Source: Exophiala sp. HKRS030 (lineage: Eukaryota; Ascomycota; Eurotiomycetes; Chaetothyriales; Herpotrichiellaceae). From it: a stretch of 64,000 nt of DNA. Below the pieces are notes generated by a model. It did no database searches. It saw only the letters and a program-made list of their open reading frames with translations, and was not told the origin of the DNA. The stretch spans positions 682,001 to 746,000 of the forward strand of contig JAHWDD010000006.1 in the NCBI GenBank assembly GCA_023897205.1. The letters run 5' to 3'. The position numbers and the translations under genes are program-made. Shown here piece by piece: positions 21,519 to 34,636 of the stretch (within the stretch, counting starts at the first letter, position 1; every line of letters starts with the position of its first letter).

Positions 21519-23689
21519 GACTGATGCTTTTTGGTGTCGATCTGGGGGGAATGAAGATGTTGTTTGATTTTATCGGTGTGGTCGCTTTTTATAGGAGAGT
21601 GCTTGGGAGTGTCGTGTTGAGAGTATTACCCTAATGATGTCTTGTTTCTGTTGATGTAGAATTCGGAACTGAAGCAGATACATCTTCTCTCTTTATACCA
21701 AGTACCTCGACTCACCTCAGGGGATATGTCAATGCAGGAATTAGTAAATGACGATGAATATGACAAAGCGACAAGGCTGCCGCGGGCCGTCGAAGCAACA
21801 TATTGACATCATGGTGAGCTTGAAAACTCGGCGTGTCAGGGTGTGTTGGGAAGGAAATCCCTGGCCGACATTTGTAAAATTCAGGAGGGCCTATGGAATG
21901 ATTCGTCGAAAACAACTCCACCGAGGGACCTTCCTAGAGATCTATGTGATATTAGGACGTAGATGGACGGATTCTGACCAAGCAAGGTGACGAGTGAAAC
22001 CTACGAGGTATTACTGTCCGAGAAAGAAGTGCATGAAGGATACGGATTAGAACAAAGAAAAACTAAGAGTTGAGGGCGTAGTCTATCTTGAAGCAGGCGA
22101 GACAAGCGAACAATGCGAACTAGGCTTGTGATTAATTGGGTTTAGTTCAGGGACGAAGAGCCTAGAAGGCCGACAATGGGCCGTATTATTGGTGACCAAG
22201 CGAGGTCTGAGGACTTGTCGACCGCCTACAAGGGGCCTAAAGCCCGACTTTTAAGCTACTGGACGAGCAAATCGCTACGGGCTGATCAGGCCCAGACTCT
22301 CCACTATTGTGATGCAACACATGCATTTTGTACAGAGTACATTGGTGACATGTTACTGTAATGGAGTACTCCGTACACCTCGTGCAAATGATAACCTCGT
22401 ATTGCAAGTTCCGGAGAATCACGGCTTTTGTTCTTGAGTCAGCAAAACGAGGGCTGTCAATTTATAGCAAAAGTGACATCAAACCACGTTGCGAAAAGCT
22501 CAAAAGGGTCCAATTATACCAAGGTACTCCTCCGTACGACGAAGTCCCAATGACAACTAGGACGAGATATCTCGTATCCACCTTTTTTTCGCAACGAGGT
22601 GCTTTCTGCAGCTGAAGTAAACTGCATGGCATTACTTTTATTACTCCTTATTGACTTGGAAATTATTTCCCAATGGAAGCGAGAGACTACACTTGGAATT
22701 GTCCGTATTACTCACCCGCCAACGACGACCTACCAAGGTGCGGGATGAACGGTATTCCTTCGGTCCAAGGCGGAATATATCAGCATTTAACAAAGTCCCT
22801 TGCATGCTTACCTTGACAAGAAAGTGGTGTGAAGAGGTGCCCATTCGGTTATACAAAGTAGATAAGCAAGTTATTGTACAGCTCTTCCATTCGTTCTTAG
22901 ATGGGTATTGTACCCGTCGTTGAGAACGGGTTGACATTGAATTGTGATTACGGAGAATCAATATATTTATTCTAGATGTGAATCGTGTTCGATTTCATGC
23001 TACATATTCGAATTCTTCCCACAACCACAATTACCAATTCTCCCATCACCACGACCCAGAGTCCATCATCCGTATCAGACTGCAATAAATCATATAATTT
23101 ATTGTAATTATGCTCTGAACCGAATCGATTTACTCTTACAAAACTCCTCGATTGCATCCCGGAAATTAAATCCACCTGCCAAAGACCACCCCCCCGTGTT
23201 TTGTTGTTGACGGTCCAGGCGTCCTGTCAGTGCACTTCCAGAAAAAGAAGAAGAACCTACCCATCGAACGCGTGAACTGTTGATGTACCTGTTTCTTAAA
23301 AAAGACGCGACATACCCGTCCAGGGGGAAAAAGTCATGCTTATCTTTCTCCTCGACAACGACACCACACCACCACTACAGTACAACCACTATCGACTGAC
23401 TGACTGACTGACCGAACCGAACCGACCGAACTGACTTAAGTAACTACCATACAATTCCACCATGTATTCACTCATCGCTCATAATGGAGCAATCGCTCAA
23501 TTGTCACCATTGGCTAGGAGTATGGGATCTTTTTATCTTCACGCCTTACTTCGATTGTTACTCATATGTCGTCTTTACTCGAAAGAGGCCTTGCAATTTT
23601 CAAAACATTTGCTAGAGTTGCGTCGATTATGGGACGCGTTTTGGACCGTCCTTTGAGTGAACGAGCCATGCATCATCATCATCATCATC

Positions 23690-23727
<38 letters not shown>

Positions 23728-24651
23728 GGAGAGATGAGAAAGAAAAGTGACCCGTCATGACATATATACCTTGTGATCCTGTTGAGCCCTGTGGTGCCAC
23801 CAAAACCGACACAATGTTCGATTGATGAATGACAAAGATTGGAACAAAAAACATCGAACCACTCCGGTCCCATCCACGAATCGATCGACAATATCCTCCG
23901 ACATGGTTTGATCAAATTCTTCAGTGACTCACCGACGACCGTGGGTCTACATACGGCCAACAACGACCGCCCCTGATCCGCCCAATTGTCAAGGGTTATC
24001 AATCTTCGGACGCACACCATCTAGGCGGGGGAGGGGGGGAATATTTCGATAAACCCTGACTGCAGACTTCAGTCATGTGCCTGGATTAAGCCATCCGTGC
24101 TATTTATACATGTCTCGAAAAGACCAAACATCTCAACATCTCCGACGAGGCTAAAGGAAAAGGAGGGGGGGCGGAACACCGTCATTGCCGTGTATCACAT
24201 CACATCACAGGGAAATGGTCAACGTGGCCGAGTTCCTAATGACACGCAGTCCTCCTCCCACCGAGTACTGGAAGGAATCACGGTGAAGAATGGGGAATCG
24301 GGGCTTCGATCATACTGGATCAAAGGTACACCAACCCCAACGAACCCCCGAGGTACAAAATCCAGGTCACAGGCAGTCACCACGAATGCTTACGAGTATG
24401 GCCACGAAAAAAAAAGTTGTTACACTCGTACTGGCCGGGAGTACTTGCTCAGGTCAGGTCAATTCAATCAATTTTATTATATTCGCATGTCTCCGTGGAC
24501 ACGAGGGAGACAGGGGTATCCCATAAATAAATATGTGTCAAGTTTATACCTTGGGTACATACTCGCCACAACTCGACTTCTGCAAAAGTCATTGCATCGT
24601 AAAAATCTGTAAATCCCCAACCTTCTTTTTTACTTCTTAATTTCTTCACAA
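21519..24651. other. 3.1-kb gene-poor region
   Basis: No supportable gene. Base composition is more A/T-rich than in the flanking genes from about 21700 to 23150. Short frames on both strands (for example 22651..22923 plus and 22641..22961 minus) resemble no transposon protein. Contains motif GTACTCCGTAC at 22366, a CTGACTGACTGACC run near 23400 and a microsatellite. Its AT-rich look could reflect decayed repeats, which cannot be shown here. The left end must include the alcohol dehydrogenase promoter. Confidence 0.45.
23671..23724. repeat. Compound (CAT)8(CT)n microsatellite
   Basis: Eight CAT units run directly into about fifteen CT units. Likely polymorphic. No gene overlaps it. Confidence 0.95.
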
Positions 24652-27243
24652 TCATTCTTTATCATCATTCGATACACCTTCACCATCGTTTTCCGCCTGA
24701 CGTAGATTGTTCTGATGTTCGACCGTGGCAATGGCACTCTGTAGAGCACTGGTCAGGTCGATGTGGAAAAAGGGTCTGTTCAGGCCGTGCACGACGGCGA
24801 CGCGTTTGGAAGTCGCCCTCGAGTACGCCTTGCTGTTGGTGATCTCTCTCGACAGATCAGGCGGTGACGATCCGTTCGACCCGGACCCAGAACTTTTGTT
24901 GGTGTTGTCAAAGTCATCATCCTTGTACCGGGCCTTTTCGATGGCGTCGGCGGACTTGACACCGTGACCGCTGCTCGTCCGGGAATGAACCTTGCCAAAA
25001 TGTCCGTGTTCCTCGTCGGACGAGTGCATGCGCGACAGGCGCCGGTTGCTCTCCGCCTCGGCGGCCGCGGCGGCGCTGGCTGACCCGCCGATCTCGGCGA
25101 CGCTGAAGATGGGTTTCCAGCGGTGGTACTCCTCACCCGTGGGCGCCGAGGGGTACCCGAACCCGGCGGACGCCAGGGCCCGTTTCGTCCAGCGGTTGGT
25201 GATGCAGGCAAAGTGCCACTGCACCGTCTCGGGCGTGGTGTAGCGGTCGAGTTGGTTGCGAACGTCAATCAGGTTCTGTACGCTGGTCACGTCGACGTTG
25301 TTGACCGACGACATGTCCAGGACAATGGCCCTGAGCGTGGGGAGGTGCGAGCGGTCATCTTCGGACTTGCCGCGCCGCGGGCCCGGGTTGTTCCAGGGTC
25401 GGTCGCCGGGGCGCGGCCAGGAGTGCGGGTTCGTGCGGCGCGTGTGCTCAAAGATGTACTTGACCAGGTAGTCGGTGTAGTGGTTGGCGTTGGGGTAGTT
25501 GAAGCCTTCCGAGAAGCGGTACACGAAGACGCCCGGGTAAGGGGCCTCGACGTGCACAGAAGGGTTCGAGCCGTCGTTGTGGTCGAGCGGGAGGAAGATG
25601 TCCCGCACCGCCCGGTCGTCATCGGAGACGCGCTTGTTGTCGTGGAACTTGTCCTCGACCAGATGGTCGCCTATCACGGAGTGGACCTTGACCTTGCCGA
25701 CAAAGTGGCCGTTGGCCTTGACGACGCGGAACAAGAGCACAGCGGCGCTGACGGAGATGGTGGTGTAAATGCCGTTTTCGATCGAAGAAAAGACGGTGAC
25801 GAGGACACCGGCGAAGAAAATGATGACCTCGATGGGCGAGACGCGCCAAAATTGGTAGACGGTGTTGGGGGGAGTGATCAAGTCACCCACGGCGTGGATG
25901 ATGACTCCCGAGAGCGAGGCGTTGGGAATGTAGTAGAAGACTGCCGGCAAGGCGTAGATGGCCAGAAGAACAACGACGGCAGTGATCACACCGGCGAAGG
26001 GCGTTCGGACGCCCGCTTTCGATTTGATGGCCGTTCGTGAGAAAGAACCGGTCGCAGGATATGCACCCAAGAAGGGGCCCAGCAGGTTGGTGACACCAAT
26101 GGCAACCAGCTCCTGCGACGGGTTAATGGTATAATTGTTGACTCGGCCGAACGACTTGGAGATGGCGATGTGCTCGATCAAAAGGACAATAACCGACGCG
26201 GGGAGTTCGCTCGCGAAATAGCTGATGATTTCCGTGTTGATTTCGGGAACTCTGGCGTCCTTGAAACCACGAGGCACCTTTCCGAGAATCTGAAAGACGT
26301 GATCATCGCGGTGATGGCGATTGACCAGCCAGCTAATGAGCGTGTACAGGAGGATGACAAAAGCCGTGCGAAGGGTCGAAATGAAGAAAAACATCTTGGC
26401 TCGATCGGGGTTGCGCTTCGCCAGTTGGTTGCACGTGAAGCGGATGAGATAGAGTAGGAAAAGCGCAGTGAGACCCATGGCGGCGTCAATCTTGGTGTGT
26501 CCGAGGTATTTCAAGGTGTTGATGATGACCAGGTAGGTGGACGCTCTCGTGTTGAAGCCCTTGACCTTGATTCCCATCATCGTAGGCACCTGGCCGACCG
26601 CGATATTCAACGCGGAGCCGGTCATGAAGGCGGAAATAGCAGTCAAAGGAATAAAGTCGACTATCCAACCACATCGAATAAGGCCGATGAAACAGACAAT
26701 GGCACCACAGATGATGGCAAGGGCGGACGCGACAACATGACCAGGGACATCTGGATGTTCTTCGGCAACCTTGTTGACAATGTTGCCAACAATGGTCGAC
26801 ATGACGGCGACCGGACCAATCGTGATATCCTTGGAGGTGGCGAAGAACCAGTATATCAAAACACCCATAAAAGACGAGTAGAGACCATACTGAACAGGAA
26901 GTTCGGCGAGTTTCGCATAGGCCATACCCTGAGGCACCACGACGGCGCCGACAGTGATACCGGCGACGAGATCTCCAATCAGCCACTGGACATTGTATCT
27001 GCCGATCCACCTTGTGAAGGGGAAAAGATTTCGAGCATAAGTGCCCATGTCTCGCCCGCTGGGAAGTAGATCCATGACCCAATCCAGGGACGTCGGTTCT
27101 TCTTCCACATATGTGTCGGCGGTGCTTATCGAGTATGTAGATTCACCGCGGGTGACCGAGTCTTTACTGGCTTGACGCTCATCGAGGTTGATGCGGAGGA
27201 CTTTTGCCAGCCCATGGCCAACTTTGGACGAGGTGGAAGCCAT
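24652..27243 (-). CDS. SulP-family sulfate permease with STAS domain
   Basis: High-affinity sulfate transporter of the plasma membrane, like yeast Sul1/Sul2 and Neurospora CYS-14; 863 aa, single exon. The N-terminal cytosolic part ends at FPFTRWIGRYNVQWL. The membrane domain (about 85-500) has the family signature GDLVAGITVGAVVVPQGMAYA with PVQYGLYSSF, and later ATGSFSRTAIKSKAG, which contributes to the substrate site. A linker leads to the C-terminal STAS domain from about 570. Its core, AIVLDMSSVNNVDVTSVQNL, is followed by a long inserted Ser/Ala-rich region before the last STAS segment (HGLNRPFFHIDL). The tail is acidic. Start at ATG 27243. Regulation by a Met4/Cys-3-type factor is usual for the family but I did not identify sites. 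Confidence 0.92.
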   Translation of the reverse strand: MASTSSKVGHGLAKVLRINLDERQASKDSVTRGESTYSISTADTYVEEEPTSLDWVMDLLPSGRDMGTYARNLFPFTRWIGRYNVQWLIGDLVAGITVGAVVVPQGMAYAKLAELPVQYGLYSSFMGVLIYWFFATSKDITIGPVAVMSTIVGNIVNKVAEEHPDVPGHVVASALAIICGAIVCFIGLIRCGWIVDFIPLTAISAFMTGSALNIAVGQVPTMMGIKVKGFNTRASTYLVIINTLKYLGHTKIDAAMGLTALFLLYLIRFTCNQLAKRNPDRAKMFFFISTLRTAFVILLYTLISWLVNRHHRDDHVFQILGKVPRGFKDARVPEINTEIISYFASELPASVIVLLIEHIAISKSFGRVNNYTINPSQELVAIGVTNLLGPFLGAYPATGSFSRTAIKSKAGVRTPFAGVITAVVVLLAIYALPAVFYYIPNASLSGVIIHAVGDLITPPNTVYQFWRVSPIEVIIFFAGVLVTVFSSIENGIYTTISVSAAVLLFRVVKANGHFVGKVKVHSVIGDHLVEDKFHDNKRVSDDDRAVRDIFLPLDHNDGSNPSVHVEAPYPGVFVYRFSEGFNYPNANHYTDYLVKYIFEHTRRTNPHSWPRPGDRPWNNPGPRRGKSEDDRSHLPTLRAIVLDMSSVNNVDVTSVQNLIDVRNQLDRYTTPETVQWHFACITNRWTKRALASAGFGYPSAPTGEEYHRWKPIFSVAEIGGSASAAAAAEAESNRRLSRMHSSDEEHGHFGKVHSRTSSGHGVKSADAIEKARYKDDDFDNTNKSSGSGSNGSSPPDLSREITNSKAYSRATSKRVAVVHGLNRPFFHIDLTSALQSAIATVEHQNNLRQAENDGEGVSNDDKE

Positions 27244-30039
27244 TACGACGTCTGTCTGCCACTTTCCCGAGACGAACGACTCGACAGGGCTTGCAACGGG
27301 CTTGAAAGTGATAGAATGAGATCAGTCCTAAAAGGAAACAGATAAGACGGCAGACGGCCTTTTAGTACTCGTACAGAGAGGCTTTCGAGTCGGCGGAGGA
27401 GGGGCGCCGAGGAGGAATGTTCAAGATGAGAACGTGGGCGGATGGGGTGTGGGTGTGTTCAGGTACCCTTGTCCAGGCCTATTGTTGCCAAGGCGTGTCT
27501 TGACGATTGGGCGTGCTGGTGGCAGGGTTGGGCAAGGATTATGTCTGAGTCGTGGCTTGTAGGATTTTGTTTAGCTACTCATGTAGCGCGAACAAAGCCT
27601 CGAGTCCTACGCTGCAAGGGTTGTGTTGCGACAAAGATGGGGTCGGTGAAGTTGGTCGGCTGGGAAGATCGTATACCAATCAAGGTATCCTCCGTGTGCT
27701 TGTAAACGTCGCACAGAACAGCGCCCGTGACAGAGACACGTGTAGCAGTCAATGATAGACTCGCCGACTTCTGAGGTGTGTAGCACAAGCAGACTGTAGA
27801 AGGGGGGGGGGCACTTCGGATCCCAGAGATACGGAGTATAAGTCGATATATAATATCGCGCCCCTCCACACAGGCAGGACGCGCTCAACGAGAGACCAAG
27901 TGCATTTTTGCCGACTGCAGCTAGGAATCAAAAAGTCTGAACTCAATAGGACAAACAGACGGAATGTCAAGATCTAAGAGAAGGGCAATCTGGAACTAGA
28001 AAAGAACGTGTTGGAAGGATGGCGTGCGAGCAGAGAATTTTCAAGACATTTCGTGGGCAATGATGAAATAGGACGATGTCGCAATCGAAGGCGTGATGTG
28101 ATGGACGAAGCGGACGGTCAAGAATGCCCCATCTTTATCTCTTTACTCTTCCCTCTCGACACGTACTCGGGTACTCCGTAGCAGATACAGATCATCTCAT
28201 AGGTCCCAGTCAACTTTGGGCACTCAAGTGCCACCGTCGACGCAAATACAAATCACGAATAATCATGGCGACATACACGCCATCACCCTCCTCTGCTCAT
28301 GAGCGATACTCCGTACTCGTCTTCGATTCTTGACTCAGCCATTTGGACTTCTCTGCTCCATGATCAATTCTTCCCGGTTCTCTATCTCCGTCATTGTCTG
28401 TGCACGCCACGCTTGACGCTTTCCGGGTACCTGAGTTTTTCCCACATGCTGAACCAAAAAGTGTCTCCCCTGCTCGAACCGGTGTCATTCTCGTCGATCA
28501 ACAAGGGGTTGAGTTCGGTGCAAACATTTTCAGTGAAACCCTGACTGGTCTAAGGGAGATTTCTGGCCCTTGTTGAGGCTCTTGGTCAATGGAGCTCTAC
28601 GAGTAGATCACTCTGCAACATCGGCCAAATTATTCTCGCAACTCCCTGGTTCTGTTCGCGTCACTTCTATTCCGCCGTGAAGAAGGGACTCCTTCCACTG
28701 CAACAAGGGGGGGGGTTGAAAATGGCGTGCTCGAGCATCTCGAACCTCCTTCGTCGATCGGGCGAGGTTGGACTCCATTTCCGCCCTGGCACGTCCGCTC
28801 CAGGGGCTTCGTCATGTTGAACCTGTCATGATGCGAGAAGGGGGAGACACCGGTCCATTGCAAGGTTCTCGCTAGTCCAATTGTCTTCATGGGTGGCTTT
28901 ATTGGTGGCTGGACCTTTGGGTTAAAGTGCTGACGCGATTTCAGCCACAAATGATTCAATGCATCGAGACACGCAGGGAACCCTCAAACGGTTTATCCCT
29001 ACCGGAGTACATATTTCTTGATTGTGTCGAGATCTAGTTTCGAATCCTGGGTAGATTTCAGTGCCGTTTGGATGCGAAAGGTATATATCGGTCAACTTTC
29101 CCCTCTCGAGTGAACCCTTCAGCAAGAAGGCAGAGACGATCAAGGGACTCGCAATTTCAAATCAGGCATGACCGTACAGTAGAGAGTATCTGTTCTCCTC
29201 TGATTGACCGCTTTTCCTTGGCCTCACCATACTTCTTCTGCTTCCCGATGATCGCCCACTTAGCAACTGTCTCGATTATGCACCCTCATATTGTGCTTGT
29301 CAGTACAGCGAGGAGAGAAGGTGGGCTACTTATACAGTTGGGTCCCTGATAATGTCGAGATGGTGATGATGCTTTGAGCATCTCAAAGGGTATGGAACTA
29401 TCCATTGGAAGACAGAAGGATCTATCATGACCTATCTAGTAGAAAAGTATTACTACTTGACAATGTGTTCCATCACACCAGTAATACCCTCTTGATGATG
29501 ATGATGCTCTACAACCCTTCTTGCAGCTACAAGGATGCATCTACACATACAACTAAAGTCTTGACGTTATTTTCAGGAATAGCAATCTCGGTAACATTGA
29601 ATGTATCACCTTCTGTCGCAGAAGAACTCGCTCTCAAATCATACATTGCTCACGCCATCATGACTGATGGAAATGAGCCATCATGGTCTCTCCCCACCAA
29701 TTCTATCATGCATGCAAAGCAAGGCTATCTAATGTTTACGGCAACCGTGAAAAGCCGAACCCCACTAGATGTGCCTCGTCTCGAAACCAATACAGCTTGT
29801 TCTTGTGCAATATTGCCCCCCAGTTGAACGCGCCAAACGCCATGTTTGATCCCATATGGTCTTTCCAATTCAACGCCGATACATGCAGATAGTCGACTGG
29901 CTGTATGCATCGAATGTACCACGCTCGCTAACGAACATTGTTCATTTGCAGCGGGCAGTGTGGAATTTCTTTGTCGTCATCTTCCATTGTTCATTGTGTC
30001 GGTGTCGTGTCCTTCGTCATCTTGTGGCCAGCCTGCCGA
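27244..30039. other. 2.8-kb gene-poor region
   Basis: Includes the sulfate permease promoter. No gene supported. The longest frame (29405..29827 plus, 140 codons) matches nothing I know. Motif copies occur at 27830, 28171 and 28308. There are G- or C-homopolymer runs (for example near 27802) and a GATGATGATGATG run near 29493. No tRNA found. Confidence 0.45.
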
Positions 30040-31391
30040 TTACTGTGAGGCACATTGCATCCTCTCTGCCCCAGCAGGGATACCATCTTCGTCATCCTCA
30101 TCCATCGCAGCTCCTTGTGCTCTGGCTTGCTGTCGAGGATCAACTTCTTCGAGATCGAAATCTTCCACCATCCCGTCAGCAGGCGGGAGTTTCTGTTGCA
30201 TGCGAGGAGGCAAGATTTGTTCCAGCATCTCGACGTTCTGGATCTCTGACTTGTCAGGGAATTTGACGTCGAATTGGATGTATAGGTTGCCGAAGTCGTG
30301 ATGACGGAAGGACGGCATGCCCTGTCCCTTAATGACTTTGATAGCTCCAGGAGTGATAGGATCGCCTGGGAAGATGTTGACAGTTAACCACCGGTCGTCA
30401 AGATGTTCGATATAGATCTGTCCGCCAGCCAGAGCAGTCAACAGGTCAATTTCGGCGTGGTAGAACAGGTCGTCGTCCTTGCGCTGGAACCGGGCGTGAG
30501 GCTTCTGCTCAATCTCGAATACGACGTCACCAGCGAGCACGCCGGGCATCTGGTCACCCTCACCACGGAATTCGATCTTGTGCCCGCTCTTGACACCACG
30601 ATCGACATGGACGTGTAGGACCTTTCGCTCTACGACAGTCTTTTTACCCATGCAGCGCTTGCATCGATCACGATCGCGAATCGTCTCTCCTTCACCCTGA
30701 CAGTCTGGACAGACGGTCTGGAAGCGCTGTATCATAGGCCCCATCTGGCGCATCATGGTCTTCATACCAGCGCCGTTGCAGCCAGTGCAGGTACGCACTG
30801 CACCCTCCTTGCCGCCTCGGCCCTCACATGCTGGGCAGATGACAGACTTTTGAAGCGCCAATTTTGAGACTTTGCCGCGGTAAATATCTTCCAAGGAAAC
30901 CTTGTGAACGTGGTGAATAGTTCTGGCTTTCTTTGGGCCGGTGTCACGCATGCCACCGCCGAACATGCCGCCGAAGGCTGAACCACCGCCGAAAAACTGG
31001 GCGAAGAGATCTTCAGCAGCCATGCCTCCTCCCATGCCGCCTTGTTCGAGACCCTCTTCTCCATATTGGTCGTAGAGTTGTCTTTTCTGTGGATCGGACA
31101 GGACTTCGTAGGCTTTCGAGAGATCTTTGAATTTTTCCGCAGCATCAGGGTTATGGGCGTTCTTGTCTGGCAATCATTAGTCGCCTATTGTAGACATGAT
31201 GTGTCACTGAAAAGCAACTTACCAGGGTGATGCTTTAGAGCGCCCTTCTTGTAAGCTGACTTTAGTTGAGCCTCCGAGGCTGAGGGGTCGACCTGAAAAG
31301 TGTGTTAGAATCGATGAATCGGGAAGGACGACAGATGGTTTGATTTCAGCATTACCCCCAGGATCTCGTAGAATTTCGTATCCTTAACCAT
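30040..31391 (-). CDS. ydj1: Class I J-protein co-chaperone, Ydj1/Mas5 type
   Basis: Cytosolic Hsp40 that stimulates Hsp70 ATPase and delivers unfolded clients. Three coding exons: 31356..31391 (12 codons), 31223..31292 and 30040..31166, giving 410 aa (yeast Ydj1 has 409). The J domain opens [18 protein letters not shown]; the second intron interrupts the Asp codon of the HPD motif. A Gly-rich segment with GGMFGGG follows. The zinc-finger domain has four CxxCxGxG-like repeats: [24 protein letters not shown] and CKRCMGKK. Two client-binding beta domains come next. The C-terminus is CASQ, a farnesylation CaaX box identical to that of yeast Ydj1, implying membrane tethering. The intron donor GTAAGT and the matching phases make the model firm. 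Confidence 0.95.
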
Positions 31392-32351
31392 AGTGCAGGG
31401 CAAGTACTAGAGGATGTGGTGAAGGAGGGACAAGGGTCAGTTGGTGGAGAGGAGATAAGTCGCCGCGGCGATAGCAAAAGAGTCGAAGTTGCTAGTGCTG
31501 TATGATAAGCAAACAGCAGTTCAGTCTGAGCGACAGTAAGACGTCAAGTAAAATAGGGAGTGAGAGGAAGGTTGAAGGTATTTAGGTCGACAGTGCGCAG
31601 GCGATTAATTGCAAGGCATTCATCAGCGCCTCCCAAAAATTCGCAGCGGCGTCTTCGCAGGCAGTTTAAACCCGGACCCGCCAAGCTTCTGAGGCGTTCC
31701 TTCAGCTTCTCTCGATTTCCCCATACAAAGAAAGATCGTCTGGCGGCGTCTGATACGTCAACAATAACTATACATTATTTTACATACATAAAAATAATGA
31801 TAACCAGAGTTTGAGCTGAGGGACATACAATGTACATACGCCTTACTGTATGTACTGAAGGCATATTGACATCTCCTACGCAAGGTCTCAGACCGACTCT
31901 ATACTTAGGCACCTACCTACTCCGGATAAGGGCTGTTATCGGCGGCCGCCTTCCTCGGTATCTCCCTCCTGCGCAAAGACACTTCTATATCTGGTCTGTC
32001 TGACAAAGCAGATCAGTAAAATTCGCCCGCACAAAATGACAGCAAGAACATCTACCGTATCGCTATCGAGCTGTATTGCCTGTTAGGATCAGAACATAAC
32101 TAGAATCAGAGATTTAGGTAGAGATTTACGTTCACTTATTTGCCTGCTTCGGAGGGAAATTTGCTGTAAATTCGGTTGGCCTCCACGGTACTGATGTACT
32201 GATATTTGTCTCGTCAGACACAGACCCATTCTTGAAATACTCAGCCTCTATTCCTTTTGTAGGCGCGGAACTGAAGCGATCGGCTGCCTCGTATCTACCA
32301 ATGGAAAGCTCCGAATAAGCGATCCCCAGCCTCACTCAGCGTACAAATGTC
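31392..32351. other. Intergenic region
   Basis: About 960 bp holding the ydj1 promoter and the 3' flank of the P450 gene. An open frame at 32132..32335 is not recognisable. No heat-shock element was resolved by eye. Confidence 0.5.
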
Positions 32352-34078
32352 CTATGCGTGCCGGAATCGCAAAACGAGACGGTTGCTCTTCGGCCTTGTT
32401 GTGTAGGCATCAATCTCTTCAATCCCTTGATCATCCACGATCTCAGTCGTCCAATTTGAATAAATAGCGGCAACGAGCAATTTAATCTCCTGCGTTGCCA
32501 AGTGACTCCCAATACACATCCGCCCGCCAGAGCCAAAAGCCCAAAACCAGCGGTGCATCTCTTTGAGGTGTTCGTCGCTAGTGTGGGATGGAAGCCAACG
32601 TGTAGGCTTGAAAGTTTCTGCTTCTGGAAAAACGGCTTCGTTGCGATGCAGACCATATGGCATAGCTGACACACGTACGCCTCCCGGAATACCCGAATAT
32701 GATCCGAGTGTGTTACCTCCAGGAACATGAGGAGAGATCCTTGGCTCGATGCCTGGGATCGGTGTGTGCAGCCGCAATACCTCCATAACGATCGCCTGCA
32801 ACAACGGTAGTGCGTCGATCTGCTTGGGATCAGGTAGCTGAAAGTCCTTCAGGTCCGAGCCTGCGGGTAACGGCCATTTGATGGGAGGTGTCAACATCAT
32901 CAACTCCTGGCGGAGTTGTGTTTGGAGCTCTGGACTCTTCGACATTTCCCAGTAGAGGTAGGTCAGAGCGACAGCCGAAGTCTCATGCCCTGCACCCAGC
33001 TGGTCAAGCATTTCACTATAGATTTCGGCTGTACTAGTGTCGTTTTCATCCCGTTGGAGGCCTTCGTGTCGGACTGTGGGGAGCAAGACATCCGACGTGG
33101 ACTTACCTGCCATCGGATCCTTCTCACGCAAGGCTGCAAGCCCACTTTTAAACTGTTTATACACGATCGGTTCGTCGCCCGGCCACGCAGAAGTAGCACC
33201 CGCCGCTTCAGAGAGTTGTTTTTCAGCGGCCCGGCACATATCGGCATTCCAGTCCTCTAGATATTGATTTGCCTCGTCCACGAAGCGCGGCACCACTGGG
33301 AATCCGAGATTGCTGGTGATCCCCTTTATCCAAGGCATTTCGGCGGAAAAGAACTCATAATCTCGCCGGCAGTGATACTCATGCATGATCCTCTTTCGCG
33401 TGGTCACGTCTTGAGTCAGGTTTGTACTGGCTTTAAGGCCGAACTGGTAGGCTGACATAAAATCCATGGTCATAGCATTGTTCAAGTCATGGACATCGGT
33501 GGGCTCAGCAGTATCGGAAAGATGCTGAAACAGCGGCAAGAAGCGTGTGGAGAAAAGTGTATGGGAGGTCGCAGATACTTGTGGCGATGAAGCAATGTAC
33601 GTCTTGCTGTAGATGTTGGCCATGGTGCGTTTCTTCTGGCTATGGGGACCGTGCTTGATGGTAGAAAACATATTCATGACGCTGGAAATGAATCAACAAC
33701 ACACAGCTTCATTAGGTACACCCGTTCGGCGTGCGTCACTTACCCGTAGCTGCCAAAGCGCTGAGGATACCAAGCGTGCTTTTCCCACCCTCCAGCATAA
33801 ATGGTTCTTATGCCATTCTCCACGCAATTGACACTAAGCTCATTCATGCCCATCCGGACAACCGGGCCATGCTTGAGATGGGCGGCATAGGTGACCGCAT
33901 TGTTACGTTCGCGGTATCGTTGGTATGTTATCCATAGATCTCCGAAGAATGGAACCGACCAGTGGGCGGATGGGATGTGGCGGAGAGGGTGGTACAACAA
34001 GGGATGAAGAACGACTTTGTAGATAGACAGCAGTAGAAGACATGCTAGTGTGACTGAGGGAATCACCGAGACTGTCAT
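32352..34078 (-). CDS. Cytochrome P450 monooxygenase
   Basis: Microsomal P450, 554 aa, from exons 33744..34078 and 32352..33681 with a 62-bp intron (GTAAGT donor). An N-terminal membrane anchor (about 1-28) is followed by a proline-containing hinge (HPLRHIPSAHW). The I-helix oxygen-activation motif reads AGHETSA, the K-helix ExxR is EVLR, and the heme loop is FGSGGRMCIG with Cys501 as thiolate ligand. Downstream PKSNRL matches the usual C-terminal strand. It is similar in plan to fungal P450s of secondary or xenobiotic metabolism; the family number and substrate cannot be given. No cluster partners flank it: its neighbours are a chaperone and a splicing factor. Confidence 0.92.
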
Positions 34079-34636
34079 GGTGACAAGCTGGCAAAGTTCC
34101 CTCGGTGTTGTGATACTGTTGGGGAGCGTTGTTGGGAAGAATGAGCTGCTACTTGGCCTCTCGGAATGGTTGAAACAATATAAATATTATTGTCGAGGTG
34201 AATGTCTGAAATGAGGAGGAATGACCTTTTTCAGCTCGACATTGGTGTTGATGTAGTATCCATGACCACTCATGAAATGCCCATTTCTGTCAAGCTAGTC
34301 TATCATCAATGATACCTAGGTTCCGAGAGGTGGCTTTGTCGTCTCGTCTTTCCCCTTCCACTCGTCGCGAGGTGGGTGTTGTCGCTAAAGTCCGCGGGGC
34401 AAAGCGAGGTTGTATGTGGAGTGCCATTCTCCGTTTGGTTGCTACATGCCCAATTACGAGTGCAAGGCTCCGCTTGGGCAAAGTCAAAAGGTTCTTGCAC
34501 ATGTTATCGTGTTATGTATATCGACGTCGAAGAAACGACATGCGAGCATCGAAGGAAGAAAAATAACAACTTTATCCCTGACTGGGTTCTGGGCGGATCA
34601 ACGAACGGTCTGCGAAGTTACTATGCATTACGATAC
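34079..34636. other. Intergenic region
   Basis: About 560 bp with the P450 promoter and the 3' end of the Sde2 gene. Contains a TATAAATATTAT stretch near 34180, a possible TATA element of the P450 gene on the minus strand. No gene seen. Confidence 0.5.

Noticed and set aside
22000..23150. Possible decayed LTR element in AT-richer spacer
   Set aside because: No matching direct repeats, target-site duplication, or reverse transcriptase/integrase motif could be found by eye.
25123..26040. 305-codon plus-strand frame inside the sulfate permease gene
   Set aside because: Antisense shadow of a GC3-rich coding sequence; the permease protein on the minus strand is unmistakable.
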